Shown piece after piece: positions 23,984 through 38,300 of a DNA stretch of 64,000 bases. Location: NCBI GenBank assembly GCA_023055505.1, contig JALIRH010000002.1, positions 54,500,733 to 54,564,732 of the forward strand. The letters are read 5' to 3'. The notes beneath the pieces were generated by a model that saw only the letters and a list, made by a program, of their open reading frames with translations, was not told the DNA's origin and did no database searches. Origin of the DNA: Callipepla californica brunnescens (taxonomy: Eukaryota; Chordata; Aves; Galliformes; Odontophoridae). The position numbers were made by a program, and so were the translations under genes. The first letter of the stretch is position 1; each line of letters starts with the position of its first letter.

Positions 23984-26900
23984 GCTTAAATTGAGATTAA
24001 TTAAAGAATATGACTGTGAACAAAAATGTAATCTTAAGTTTCCATTCAGAGCTGTGGGCTTCGTGTTAAAATCTATTTTTATCATCTATACTGGTAGCTG
24101 TGAAGCCAGATCTTCTCACTGAAATTAAAGATACCCATTAAAATCAAACATAGGAATATTTCCTAATAGAGCAGTTCTTAAACATCATCTCTGGTTTAAC
24201 ATTAGCCTAATTCCTACACATTCATCAGCATCATATTGAAATGCTGCCTTGCTGTTCGTGTGCCCTAATGGCAGCTCTGCTGAGGGAGCTGGGCTCCAGT
24301 GTGACTGCTCCTTGGTGCATCTCCTGAACTGCACAGCCTCCTCCACACTGGACAGGCCACCTCCTGCAGCTTTCAGCTTCCTTGTCCCTGCAGCAGTGGG
24401 AATAAGAAGTACAGAGACTTCACAGCTGAGGTAGGGTGCAGGCCCATGCAATGAGAAAGGACTGGCTGAAAGCTCAGGCCTTGTTTGGTCTCTGGGCAGT
24501 GTCCAGTGCACAGTGTTAAGGCATGTCTTCTCACTGCAGCCTCCTGTTCCTGGGCATTTTCTGCTGCTCAAAAATGCATCCAGCCTCAGAGAAATTCTCC
24601 TCAGAAAAGTTGCCTGGATGGAGTACTATAAAAAGGATGTATATTCCAATTTAAAATATGCACAGATCATTCACTGAGGTAGCAACCATCCTTTTTCCCT
24701 TCCCCCAAGAAAAAAGTGTAAATCACATCTTCTCAACAAGGCAGGTAGTGAGGATGACAAAATTCTTACATTCTTAAAGTGTTATTGGAGAAAAAATGTC
24801 ACCTCCATGCATAATTGCATAACTTTACTACCTGTCATTTTCTATCAATCAAAAAAATGTTATACTTGAATTTGAGGACAAACATGTCTAATAAGATTTT
24901 AGATTGACAGCTGAATGGCTGTACTCAACCTTATTTTAACTTTATTTTTTTGTTGTTGCTCACTAGATCAACATAGAGAGTATTATACCAAAGTTAAGTG
25001 AAACAAATACTCAGATATATTAATCCCTCATGCACACTTTACCTCAAAAAATAACATTTCTTTCCCTGTAGATTTTACCAGTCAGCTCCCTTCAGTCTCA
25101 CCAGCACTGCAGCAGGAGTCTAATGTTTCTTCCTTTGTGTTTTCAGTGCAGTATTGCCAGATTTTGTCTCCGCGATCAGTGAAATGAGTTTGATGACATG
25201 TGGCCAGCAGAATTGCCCCACTTTTCTTCAGCTCTCCTTGTCCTGGTGCAGGGCTCTGTTGTCCTTTGAGAGGAACAGCTTCTGTAATTCTCTCACTGCA
25301 ACCTTTTGCCATCTCTACTCTGATCATGTTGTTCAGGGTTTTCAGTGGCCTTCAGTTCTGCAGTTTTCATCCGAAAGGGAGTAGAAGATGAGACTTCCAT
25401 TGCATTCTTATTGCCCTGTGTTGGACAGCAGCTCTTTTCCTGTCTCAGTGTATTGCTTTCTGTCCCTGTCAACCTCAGAGTCCTTCTTGACCCCCCAGAG
25501 CATCCCAGATAGCATTTTCCCATCATTGGTCCTTCTCCTTGAAGCTGTTGGTTTTCTACCTTGAGATTCTCTCTATGACCCTTTTTGTCTTTCTCAGACT
25601 TCCTATTGAATAAATTACAAAAAACCTGTTCCTCAGCTCAGCAGTTTTCTTCTTTGTATTCATTTTATGTTGGATAAAGAACTTCTCAGATCTGGGATTC
25701 ATTATTGCTTGGGCCTACTTCAGCCTCCAGATGAAATACCTATGGTCTATCTCTGCTGAACTCTTTGTAAGCCATTGCAAATGCTCTAGGACAGGCTGTA
25801 AAATGATTAAGAGGGCACCAGGACCTCTTTATAACAGATGCATGAACACGACTAATCTTGGCCATCTTCTGCAGCTTCTTTCAGTTTCTGTGCATGAAGC
25901 TGTTGTTTCACTCTTAAAAATAAAATACTTCATGGTGAGGACTATAGGCAAACAAGGGGTAGGAAATTCTGATTGCTTTAAGAGGAAAGATGCCTCACTC
26001 CAATTTTCCATGAAGAATACAATTATCTCCCATCAGGGGACCTCAAAATATCCACTGGTTAAACCTGCCATCCCTCTGGTTCTGCAGCGAGGACGTGGTG
26101 ACATACATGTATTCATACTGTGGAAGCAAGTTCAGCATCAGGGATATCGCTTGCTTCCATGGACATCTGGATGAGCAATTAGGACTGGGTAGGAAATTGG
26201 TTTCTACCCCAGTCCCAGTTGCCCAATGAGACACCTCAAGAACAGGGACCACGGACTTCATGGGGCTGATCCACTTTATTTCTTCCTTGAAGAAAGAAGC
26301 AGATTTAGGATGGAGATTTTGTATCTTCACTTGCAATGAGTGCTGTGGAAGCAGTAGGATAAAGATTCCCAGAGCTAAGCTGCAATTAGCTAATTAGTGC
26401 TGGAAGAACATTGATACTGGAGCAGCCTGGGCCTAGGTTTGAATGATACAAGTCTTCCTTGGAGGAGAAGCATGAGCTTCTATTATGCTCTGTTCTAGTT
26501 ACATTCAAGCTGGCCTGGGTATGTCTGTACATGTGGAAATCACACCCCTGATCTCAGTGTAGATCTACAGGTCCCAGCAGTTCCAGGTCTGCTTCACAGG
26601 CAACATGATATATGCAATATGCTGCTCACTGCTTGTGGCAAAACCACAAATGACTCTCCAGGGATTGTTCTTGGTGAAGTGTCAATCCAGGGGGCGATGT
26701 TTATCTTCTAGTCTCTTTAATGCATCCTTTTTGAGTTTCTGAGATTATTTAGCCTAACTTAATGACAAATGAGCAAGTATTTAGAGGAACCTTCATAACT
26801 GCAAGAATAACCAAGGAGCTGGATGTCAAAATGCTATCAGCCAAAGTCACAATTAAGTGCAACTCACAGCTTCTATAGCCATAATTAATTGCAGGCACAA

Positions 26901-29900
26901 AACTAGGACTTCAAGGAGCTGGTCATTAAAAAAATAAGATTGAGGAGAGACATTCTGAGCATCCATGCTATTATTAAAATTAACAGTAATTTTTTTTTCT
27001 TTGCAGGATCTTTCACGTTCAATCTTAAAAATCCCTTACAAACTGCAGAGATGCTATTATAATATTCAATGAAAGGGAAAATGCTCAGACTCATGGCAAA
27101 GTGTAACATCAAATTAGACTTGTTTAGCTCTGATATCACACATACTGCTCTGGACACATCTTTTTTTTCACTGTAGAGAGCAGTCTTTTTACAAAATTGG
27201 AAGAGACTTTTGATTTGTTACTTCTCTTCTGTAACTCTTCTCTATTCCTGTTTCCAGATGCTTATGATTTATATCAAAGGTCTCACCATAAAGGGGGACC
27301 AAAGTGGTAGTTTGCTAGGGCACTTTTCTGGGCAGCCATTTGCAGAAGTGTTGAGGAGGACTGGCAGGACCACACATCCCTGGAGGAGCCATGCTCTGGC
27401 TGGACCCTTTCCAAAAGTGATTTCCTCTGTTCCCTGCAAGCAGCAATCAGAAATCATCTCCCTCAAACGTAAAATGTTGTAGAGGTCCTTGCACATGGAA
27501 AACAGACAGCCTTTATGTTGATGGAGGTGAAGGGCTGGAAGGGGTCTTGCTTTCTTGTGGTGACTTAAGAAAATACTCCAGCAGCCGCTGTTCCCTCTCT
27601 CAGTGGAAAGTATTAGTCCATGGGGCTGTGCTGGCAAGATTTCTCTGCCTGTCAGGCTGCAGGCTCAGCAGCACAGTGGCAAGAGCCCAAGAATTGCTCA
27701 GAGCGGCGCGTACCTGCCTGCTTCTGGTCTCGCCCCCAGTCATCCTCTCACCTCATGAATATCCAGAAGGGGCAGATGGAGAGGGTGTCAGAGAGGCCTT
27801 GGGGGTGGAGGAGAAGACGGCCACAATCACATGCAGTGCTATTGCCCGCCAAGAACGAGTGGCTGCACTATGCGACATGCAGACGTGGGCAGGTGACCTG
27901 CTTTTTCTGCTGACAGCAAGCTGGCTGCATGCTGCTCATGCAAGGGGCACCCGTCCCTTGAAGCTGTACCCTTTGTCCCATTGCATGAGTTCTGCCGAAT
28001 GAGCTAGGGGGAGCAGTACCCATGGGTGAGCCCTGTGGCACTCCTGCAGCATCTCTATCCTTTCCACTCAGCTTCATGCCTGTATTTCAGCAACCTTTTT
28101 CTTTCCTCTTTGATGCATTTCGTTGAGATGCTTTGGTCAGAAAGGCTCCTCCATGTCCTGCCTCTCAGCAGTTACAGTGGAATGGTCACCTGCAGTGTTG
28201 TTGTTTTGTTGTTGTTGTTTTTTTTTTTTTTTGTTTTGTTTTGTTTTTTAATAAAAGAGGCTTAAAAAAAAAGAAATCAAACCCATGCAGTGTTTCTTGT
28301 TTTGTTTGTTGCATTTGTTTTCAGTGTTCGTGTTTCACCACATTGAACTGGAACTGATACTGGGGAGCAGAAACTGGTGATGCCTGTGCTTTGCAAGTGA
28401 ATTGGCAGAAAAAAAGAGTGAGCTGAAAGAGCCTTTTCTCTGTCTAGGACTGACATCAATTTTAGGTGGGAGTGTACTCGCTAAGCTGCTTCAGCTAAGC
28501 ATCAATATTAGTGGAGGACACATAAGGCTGAAATCTTATGACTCTTAGTATCAGAACGCTTTTGATACTGCTCTCAGGACCAGACCTGAAACGATGTCTT
28601 GCTATCGCCTGCATGCCCTTACACTGGATTTCTCTCAAATTGAGATGCCAAAATTACATTGCTAAGATATAAGTAGTTTACATAATCCCAGAATGCAACA
28701 TGGGAAAGATTTCAAAATAAAAATGAATAATAAGATCAACATTTATTGTTTTTTTTTCCTCCTACGCTGGCACTGAAAATTCCTATTGGTGTGGCTTTAT
28801 ATGAATAGTTCTCCAGAAGTAAATTATGAGCAAAATTCAAAGCCACCATAAATTAAATGTGCTTTTCTCCTGCTTTGGTGTACAAGACTTTCCATTAAGC
28901 TAGCCCCATATAATATACCTTGGATGTGTTCAAGAAAGCCCTGTAAATTATAGTAAGTATTTAAAATGGTAAGTAGACATTGAAAAAGGCCACATTAGGA
29001 TTAATGAATGAAAGGGTTGATACTGAAAATGCACTTGTAAATAAATAACATGAAAAGTAAAGATGACACACTGTTAGGTTAGAGTTACAAGTGGGAGTAT
29101 GATGATAAATCATGCAGTGGTTTGTCAGAGCTTTGCGTGTGGGGGCACGTACTCCTCGGGCCTCCTCTTCCCTTCCCCCAGAGTGAGACCTCTCCCTTGC
29201 CATGCCCCCAGCTGCATTTCCAGGAGGCTGATCAAACATGCCTGCTTTCAGTGCTGCCTTTCTGTGATGGAAGCGCACTTGGCTGGCTAGGAGCAACATA
29301 TGCCTCTCATGGTTCTGGCTGGAGGGTGGCAGCGCTCCTCACCCGCTCTGGATACTTTGGCCTTAGAATATACCTTGTATGCTTTGCCAGAGTTGCCGCT
29401 GGACTCAGACACGTTTAACAGCAGCAGGCGTTTGGGTGGATGGTTTCACGCCTACATTCATGGGCAGTGAGTTGGGTGATGAGAAGGAAGCAGAGGAAAG
29501 CTGAGGTGCTCCCTCCAAGGAGAGAGTTTTCCATGTTTTCACTGCTCCATCATAAAGTCCATACATACTGACTGCAGATACTGACACAGAGCATCTCATT
29601 TTGTAACATTCTCTTCAAATCTTAGAACAGAAAACATAGATTTGTCAATACCTGCAGACCACTTGGACTGTGGAAAACATCTGCTTTATTATGTTAGGGT
29701 TTTCAAGTCTGAGAGAGAATGTATAAGGTCAATAAGCCTTATGTAGCTGGGATCAGAAGTCCACTTTAAGATTACCTCTGCTTTGAAATGGTAATGATGT
29801 GACTATATGCAGTCAGATTCTGTCTCCTGGTGACATGGGATGAATCCAAAATGTGTTGACTGTAATAGAGGTGCTCTGGTTTCAGAGCAGCAGAAGACGG

Positions 29901-32130
29901 GATCAGGATGTGGCATGTACACTACATGAAGTGATGGGTGGGTACATTTTTACAGCCTGATTTTACTTCCCTCCGTGGTATTCAATTTTATCCACATCGG
30001 TCCATTGAGAAAACAAGGTTCTGCTCTCAGTGAAGTGTTTATGGGCCCGTACAGCCATAGGAATACCTTTTATGTGCCCATGGCACTTTGAATATCTTTG
30101 AATGGGAAGGAATCTTTGTGGGCAAGAATAAATCCACATACTTTTTGGTCTGCCATGCGAGGAAGGGCAGAGCAGCAGTCAGTGCTACCTAAATCTTTGC
30201 CAGACCCCAGGGAAGGATTTAAGTTCAGGTTTCCTATTTGAGTAAGCACTAGGAACAAATGGTAACATAAAGGTTAGTAGAAGATTATAAATAGGATAAT
30301 AAATGGAGAAGGAAGGATTATACTACCACATTAGAAATCATTTGAAGGGAAGGTAAAAACTCTCATGCTTTGCAATAATTTCTGAGTGCCCAGATTGACG
30401 GTAACCTATCTGTGTTATTTATTACAGAGATATACGTTTTGATATAATTTTAAAAAACAGCTTGTTAAATTATTGACACTACTAATACAGTAGAGCACCA
30501 AAATTCTAATAGGCTGAAGTAGGATGTTAATGGTGTAGAAATAAATATTTGCTGTAGCGATGTGTCTGAGCATACCCAATCAGCTGAAGGAGGAGAAGAA
30601 TATGTTTCTCAGGCGGCCAGTATTAGCTTAGTAATTTGGCTTATATATTTGAATACTCCTGATTAATCGTTTGATCTCTGTCAGATAAACTCAGATAATT
30701 GGTAAAGATGAAGATGCTGCAGCCCATTCATGGATAGGCTGTGAGCAGAAAGGTAAAATTAGTCCATCCACGTTGACCTCTTCATTCGGCTTAGTGCAGT
30801 TCATAAAACTGAGAAGTCAGATAGTGTGTAGTAAAAGAGTTGAGTTGGTAGAAAGGAAGTAACGATCTCTGCTCTTTATTGGTCTCCATAACCAGAGCCT
30901 GAGAGTTCCTCACAGCCTTCAGTTTTGCACAGTCACACAGTGGCATCCAACCAACATATGCAGGAGCAAACCCATCAACATCCGCCCAAGATGGGCAACA
31001 AGCTTTGGGATGTGTTGACCTGACTGAAATCTCTTCTTATGTGAAAGGGGAGAAGTGTTGAAGCTGTGCCACTGACAGTATAGGAAGTTGTGGAGAACAG
31101 ATGTCCATGACTTAATTAATATACAAGTTATAATGTTGCTGCCTGAAAGCAGTGGGAACAGTGGGTAAAGAGGATGGCAAAAAAGGCAGAAAAGGGGAGA
31201 ACTACAACTGCAGTGGAGTGGGCACTGGGGATTTCAAAAAGACAATCCCCGTTATTTGGCTGTCCACACTCCATTTTACATTAGTCTGATTGGGAAGATC
31301 TCATTGCAACGTGTGCATGCTTGCACCAGGCAATCAGATTACTCACTGCTTTTGACATATGCCTGATGTGCCAGGCTGCCCAGGAAGCTGCTGGGCTCTG
31401 CTGAGGAGAAAGGCATTCAAGAATCAGTTTGGGCTCACAGTGCAGAATTCTTCTGTATCGTCCGTCCCCACAGCGTTCTTGGCAGGTGTCACTTCTCACT
31501 GCAGGTATGCTGGTAACACTCCAGCAATTCTCTGAGTCACTGGGCGACCTCTGTGAAGTTGAGCTCAGCTATGTATCCATGCTTTAAAAAGGTTTCCTTT
31601 TGTTTAAGAACACATTTGTTGCTTTTTACCTGTTTCTCTCATCTCAGGCTTTCAGACGACAAGCTTGGTTTAGCGATCAGGAAATTACTAGCATCATCCT
31701 AATTTTAGTATTGTTCATGCATTGCGAAGCAACTTGCTACGCAAGAAAAAAAAAAAACACGTTTGAGCAATATTGGTACAATATGTCAGACGTAGCAATA
31801 TTGTCTGTGATTATCACTCCATACAGTTTTCAAAGCACTGATGAATTGTGACAGATTCTCCTCTGAAGCATAGTTTATGAAATCAGTGGTAGTACATCAG
31901 CTTACATCAGCTGAGGATCTGGGCTACAGTTTTAGTTTTCTGCTGACACCTTTCCACAACAGAGGAGAGCCTGAGATGAATGGAGAGGTAACCTCTCTAG
32001 GTGCTCTATGCTCTGTGTGAGAAATCCTCAGAGTGTTTCAGCCTCTCTTGGATAAGAAGATGAAGTCACTGAGTCTTGAAAATGAGTATGTATCTGGGAA
32101 GTATGATACAAATATAGGAAACACTTCCAG
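23984..32130. other. Non-coding stretch with GC-richer patches
   Basis: No exon or family-level protein match was recognised. Two locally GC-richer patches, about 24.24-24.58 kb and 27.30-28.05 kb, carry longer overlapping frames on both strands (up to 128 and 151 codons). A (TTG)n/T-rich tract lies at about 28197-28262. The remainder is AT-rich. No recent transposon was seen. Confidence 0.6.
28197..28262. repeat. (TTG)n/T-rich low-complexity tract
   Basis: TTGTTG units grade into a long T run and then TTTTG units. A short A-rich stretch follows on the same strand. Confidence 0.85.
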
Positions 32131-32167
32131 CCCCCCCCCCCCCCCCCCCCCTTTTTATTTTTTTTTT
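32131..32167. repeat. Poly(C) run of 21 C followed by T-rich tract
   Basis: Twenty-one consecutive C (32131-32151) followed at once by a T-rich stretch. On the minus strand this is a run of 21 G. Such a pure run is rare and is also a frequent site of sequencing error, so its exact length is uncertain. Confidence 0.9.
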
Positions 32168-32256
32168 ACCAAGGTGCTGGGACAGCTACTGAATTTCCAA
32201 ACTGGGACATGAAGAAATTAAGAAATTTCCAGTAATGATGGCAATGGGAAGCATGT

Positions 32257-32358
32257 CATAGAATATAAAATCGTAGAATTGCTTGGTTTGGAAAAGACCC
32301 AGGAGATCATTTAAATTCACACAAACAATTTACCTAGAAGGGCTACTCCAGTATAGTC
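32257..32358 (-). mobile_element. Degraded CR1 3' end
   Basis: TCATAGAATATAAAATCGTAG, then GGTTTGGAAAAGACCC and GGAGATCATTTAAATTC, follow the minus-strand CR1 3' terminal pattern. Similarity fades after about 100 bp. It is a small, old fragment. Confidence 0.75.
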
Positions 32359-35300
32359 TCAAACATTTTGTCACAGATAGTTAGAATGGCGGTGCAGTTG
32401 TAGTAACATGGGATCCATTACAGTGCCACGGGTGCTGCTTAAGCTTTACAGGGAGAGATCACCATTTTGTATGTGTGAATAGCGGTGTGTGGGGATTAGC
32501 AAAGTGTGAATTAGCGCAGTTCTGCTGACTGGCTAAAAAGATGCATATCCCTTTTTCTTGACATTTAGAGGCGAAGAGGAGTTAATTCAGAAAAGACCAA
32601 GTTTCTGACACTTTTAATAATAAAGTAACACTTCAGAATGATAGTGTGAGATGAACGATTTGTAATGACCAGCGTAACAATGTGAGAGAGGCATGTCATG
32701 TGCTTCTCTCTTTGTTAATATGTCTGAGACTGTTCATCAGTTACCATCCTTTAGGAGCTCTCCTAGTCTTTTCTTCCTATTTATATGTGTCTTTTTCCAA
32801 ATCTGCCCAAAACACTGTTAAAAAAGACCACACAGAGAACTGATCTACCTTACACAAATGTCTGGTGGGAAACAGTCATGTAAATTTTGATTTACTGAAT
32901 GCACAAAAGAGGGAGGCCACCACCTAAGAAATGGATGACAGCATCTGAAAGTGGTTCCAGCATTTTAAAAGCAATTATGGGGGGGTAGATTTATGCATGA
33001 AACCTGCTCTGTACATTAACTAAATTTGTGGATTTAATCACTGGAAGGAGAAAACCAGCTATGAAAGACCCAAAGTAACAGGTCATTGTAGCTATTCCCT
33101 TGAGGACATAATTTGTGTCAGTGTACACAGACAGGACTGGGCATATGTGTCGCAAAAGTGACAAAGGAAAAAAGTAAGAGAACATCCTAAAAAAAGCAAA
33201 CACGACAGAATGCTGGAATATATGGCTTCCTGAATAAAGAAAATAAAGCAGTGACTATGTGAAGATTTCTTAGCATGGGAATGGCAAAGGAGTAACGCAT
33301 TCTTCACTCCAATGGAAATTAATGGAGCATGCATTCCTCATTCTCAGTCTATTTGAGGCTGCAACGGGGGATATCACATCTGGCAAAACTACTTTGAGTC
33401 ATGTTATACCACTTATAACATCATCTGGACTTAGGAAACAGTTTTCTGAAAATAAGGAATGCTGTACAGTACCTGACATTAGCCTTGTTGAAAGGTACTG
33501 ATAAGTTGCAGAGGTCTAAGAAATTAAGGGCCACATTTACATGGAATTTTCCTGCACTTTATTACAGTCAATTCCCTGTTTTTGTAATTTTAACTGCCCT
33601 GTTCCCTTCAGTGCCTTCCCCAGAGCAAGCAGGGGGTGCCTGTTAATAAAAGGGAACCAAATCCATCTGAAAGGAGAGCATTTGGGACAACCACAGAAAA
33701 AACTGTGTGCCCAGAAACTTTACAAAATCTGATATAAATTGAGAGCATTCATTATTAATAGAAATACTATTTTCAAGCTATGTCGCGCTTTCATCTCCAA
33801 GGATTTCACATGCTACAGTCCTAATACTGTGTTTGTAGTCCTAATTCCCACAGTTAGCTTTATCAGATTTGATGGAATTAGTGGTGTGAGGAGGATGCAC
33901 ACTTTGTAAAGCTATGCAGAACTTGGCCACAGACACAGACAGCTTTTTAAAAACTTAACTCCTTCTGGAATGGAGGGCAGCATCCTTTAGCTTCTCTATA
34001 TATTCTACCAGACAGCATTGCCATGTGTTGGGGGGGGTTGTTTTTTTTTCAGGTGATGTTTTTCAAAAGCATAGTAAGACATCAATGGTATCCACAGAGC
34101 AGATGATAGCCCTGTTCTGTTAGGACCCATGAGTTAAACTTGCATGCAGCATGTACAGGGGTTACATTCCCCTCCTTGTTCCTGCTCCACAGCAAGTGTG
34201 AAATGGCAACATTCCGATGTCCAGCAGCATCTGAATTAACGTGGACAGAACCCATAGTCATGGAGGCACTCAAAACTGGCTGGTGTTTATATGCAAAGCT
34301 GATGGGAGGCTGGAAATGCAAAAGGGAGGAGAAAGTCTTCACAACCACAGTTGCAGACCTGGACAACTCTATGGATGGAGGCCTTTCAAACCAGTGCCTG
34401 TACACAAACATTTTCACTTGGGATACTTCAGCATCTGGTGCCAGTTAGCTTAAGAATCATAGGGAGGTTATTATAGACCAGTGCAAAAACTCTGGTGTTA
34501 ATGTGTGTGTGTGTGTGTGAAGGGATAAAAGGGTTTCCATTTGCTCTGTTCAGTGGTCAAGAGATTAGTGGCTGCTACAAAAGGTTATATAGAGTGGCAT
34601 GAGGTTTACTACCCAAAGTAAACCTATGCCCTTGTTTAAAATGTACAGAGAAACTCATTCCTGTATTAGGATTATAATGTGCAGATTTTATTTTTTGATC
34701 TTTAGCTGTTTCCAACATTGGTTATAAAAAGTCCCCAGTGTCCCATCCCGCACCCATGATTATAAAAATATTTAAAGTCACAGAATGGATATATGGCTGG
34801 GCAGACACATATTTTGATTTATGTTATACTATGGGTTAGGCACACATTTGAAGGCAAGGTTTTTGGCTGACAACAGCATCACAATAGCAGTCTTCTAGCC
34901 ATATATTATAGTGATGACCCCTGAAAATTATCAAGGTTTAACACAAGGCTATAATATAGGGTTTCTGAAAACTCTACATAAACAATAGACAACATAAAAA
35001 GTCATATTGCTATTTATGTGCCATCAAATCACATTAGGAAGGATTTGACCACATAAATAGTAAAATGACTTTTTGGGAATATGGAAATTAAAGAAAAATG
35101 TTTCAAATAGAAACCATAATTTATAGAAAAAACATCACAAATATTCAACCATGTTATGTAAGTAGAAGAGTGAGAGAGGCAAAAAGGAAAAGAAAGACTT
35201 CTTGAAACCTTTTCCATATACTTTTGTGCAAGGTTGTTTTTTGTATTGTTTTCTTTTTTTTAGAGCACCCAATCAAGGATGCATCCTGTCATGTCAGATC

Positions 35301-38300
35301 ATTATTACCTATATTTACTGTATTATATTGTGTGCTACGTGGGAGTTGACTGATATCTATGTTGTCAGCTGTTTGCCAGCTGTTTGCTCCTGGGATGAGC
35401 GGGGTGAATTTTAGCTTCTCAGAATCATCAAAATAAGCAGCATCATTTCTCTTTGTTCTTTCTTTGCTGAGTGAAAATGTTTTGAGAAAAGGGAAACTTC
35501 CCAGAATCTCACCCCCAGGATTTTCTTGAATCAGTTGTGAATGCATATCAATATTTATTTGCTTCTCTTTATTTGGTGATGCCAATGAAAACTGTAGATT
35601 AAGCGATGATACTAATCATGGCAATTATGGAATATTTGGGGTGTAATGAGTGCTTTAATGATGAGTGTGAAAGCAAGGAGCCACTCTAAAGAAAAGTTAA
35701 TTACTCAAAGGACCTAGAAGTTGATGGGTTTTTGCCCCTGCCCTTCATATGGGCATGGGTAGGAGGACTACAGCTTGTCCCAGTGACTGAAGTGCACCAA
35801 GCTATAGACTTGGAAGCAAAATGAAGTCACTGCCAGTGATAGCAGTTCCATTCTATGTTTTGAGAGGTGAGGGTGAGGAAGGGGTTGTGGTCTGACTGGT
35901 ACCTCAGATGATGGAATTTTTCTCCTATGATCCTGGCTCAGAAAAGGCCTGACATACTGCCTACCATGAAACATGTGAGCAGTGCTACCCAGTAAAAGTG
36001 AATTTATCTCGTGGAACGTGAATAGAACTATTCATTTGCCTAATGTTTATGACGTGCCTAAGTGGTTTTCTGGAGAGATGGTCAATATTCTTAGCCTGTT
36101 TTTATGAAAAAAGTGTTTTTTTATTCTAAGATAGTAATAAACAGTAAATTCTTGGAAGATTAAAGCATCAAGGAGACTTTACATGTCACTGTTGTGAATG
36201 CACAGTTCCCTTTGAAGTCAATAGAACCTGTGTGTTTGGAAGGACAGAGATAAAGGGCATCAGAATTTCATGATGTTGTGGCTTTGGAGTGATAGGCAGC
36301 AGGGGTTATCCAGAATCAGTATGTGAGTTTTTAAAGCAAAAGTTGCCTGGAAAAGCTGAAGGGAGCTGAGGGGCTACATATTAGGGACAAGAAGTAATCT
36401 AGAGGAGTGTCCATTCCCAAAACCAGGGAGAAGAGACTAAAAGAAAAGCTACACAAAGACTGAGAGTTTGCCAAAGGCAGGTGGGCAGGCAGACCAGAAG
36501 AACAGCATCTCAGAGCCTACCTCTGGGAAATCTTTTGAATCAGGACGACTGTGATTAATTTACACCTTGGATTATTTGTGTTTGCTCAAGCAAGAAAACT
36601 ATATAGCTACTTACTTGTTTGCCAAAAGAAAACAATTAGCCAGTGTTCTTAGTGATGTTCTTAAATGAGAACATTATTTTACTTTTTCAAAACATTGCTT
36701 TTATTTATCAACCTCATTTGGGAGACCCACAAGTGCTAGATTTCTCTTCGGATCAGAGCTCTTTGTGTTTTTTCTCTCCACATGAGCTACATCTGGAGGA
36801 GTGCTGAGCATCGAGCGAGAAGTGCTCAGTGCTCTGCCTGACATCGCTGTGAAAATGGAATGGATAGTGATAAAGCCTGGAAAGATGAACTGTTCCCTTT
36901 GGGTAGCAATTTCAAAACAGTAATCACTTTTTTACATTCTTGTTTACACATTTTGGTTAGTCCATCATTTTCTACCAACCTCTTAAAAATGTTGCCTTGC
37001 CCGTGCTGGTCTCTGTTAGGAATGGCGTCAGCATCAGTATCTGGGTTTGGAGGATGAGTGCGCGGGAAGGGGAAGGAGAAGAGATGACAGCCTCTAGCTA
37101 GCACACTTCTGCAATGCGGCTGCTAGCTCACCACATCACACTCTTTTTTTCTTGCTAATTACAGGAAAAGTGATTTATTAATATTTGTGCAATGGTAACT
37201 TCTCAGCTCACCCACAGCCTTTTCTAATCTAGCCAATTATTTTCAGTATTACTTTTAAACACTGACTTTAATTAATGGGGTGCAGAAGTTTAAAGCATAT
37301 GGGGCTGCTTTTCTTAAGTCTGGAAACAAGAAGAGTTTAAAAACCCTGTGGATACGATTCTCAATGCTGCACTTCTGTTTCTGAAAATACTACATACAAG
37401 TTGTCACATTTTCTTCAGCTTGACATAAAATTCTGTGACGTGTCACATCAAATAGCAACAATCATGAAATTTTTAGGGATGTGTCACTTTTGAGATACAT
37501 ACTTTTTCGCTTTGATCCATCGTGGCTCAATTGGAAGATAAAATACTCACTTCAATTTCTTTCTACTTTTTTAATATAAAAACATACAATAAAAAATATA
37601 TAATTTTAAAATTTTCAAAAAGTATTTGTTCTGAATCTACCCTTTAAACAGGAAACTGCTGTTGGTGCTAAAATCTGCTGCAAAATCAGAACTTGAGTTG
37701 CGATGATCTTTTCTCCTTCTGGAAAGGTGTCATTGTTTATGAGATGCTCATATTGGGATAGTGTCTGGAGCACAATCCCAGCCTTGGGAAATCAGAATGA
37801 TGTTGGCTATCAATGCTCTATGGACTAATGCAGCCTGAGTAAAACTTCAGCTATGTTTAAGTGACCCAAGAGTTGCCCACCCAACAAACTGCTCTTCCCA
37901 TTTAGCAACAGGTGATGCAAGGACCATGCTGGCTTTGCTTGCATCTCACACTCCATGGCACCACCTTTCCTTCCTTTTCTCTCTTTCTCCTTCCTGACTG
38001 AGGCAAGGTAAGCACAGTGTGCAGCAAACTCTTGCTCCAGCATAGTGCTCCCCTCACTGCCCCATTCCCCACTGCCGGATTGCTTGCAGGGCCACACATC
38101 TGCTAGGGGCTGGAGTATAGCTGCGTAAGAGGGGTGAGTGCAGCTCTCCAGCTCTGTCTGCGGGCCAATCCATCAGCGAGATGGCTACTGCTGAGAGGAA
38201 TTTCTCCTGGGCAGGGTGAACCTCCTGTGACTCCCCTCCTCTCATAGCTCAGCCTGCAGATGAACTCTTGCTCACCCCCTGACCCCTGCTTCAACTCCTG

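Noticed and set aside
24185..24571. 128-codon minus-strand ORF
   Set aside because: It lies in a GC-richer patch with no recognisable domain, no splice context I could support and an overlapping plus-strand frame.
25731..26174. 147-codon plus-strand ORF
   Set aside because: No motif or family resemblance; composition is like the surrounding non-coding sequence.
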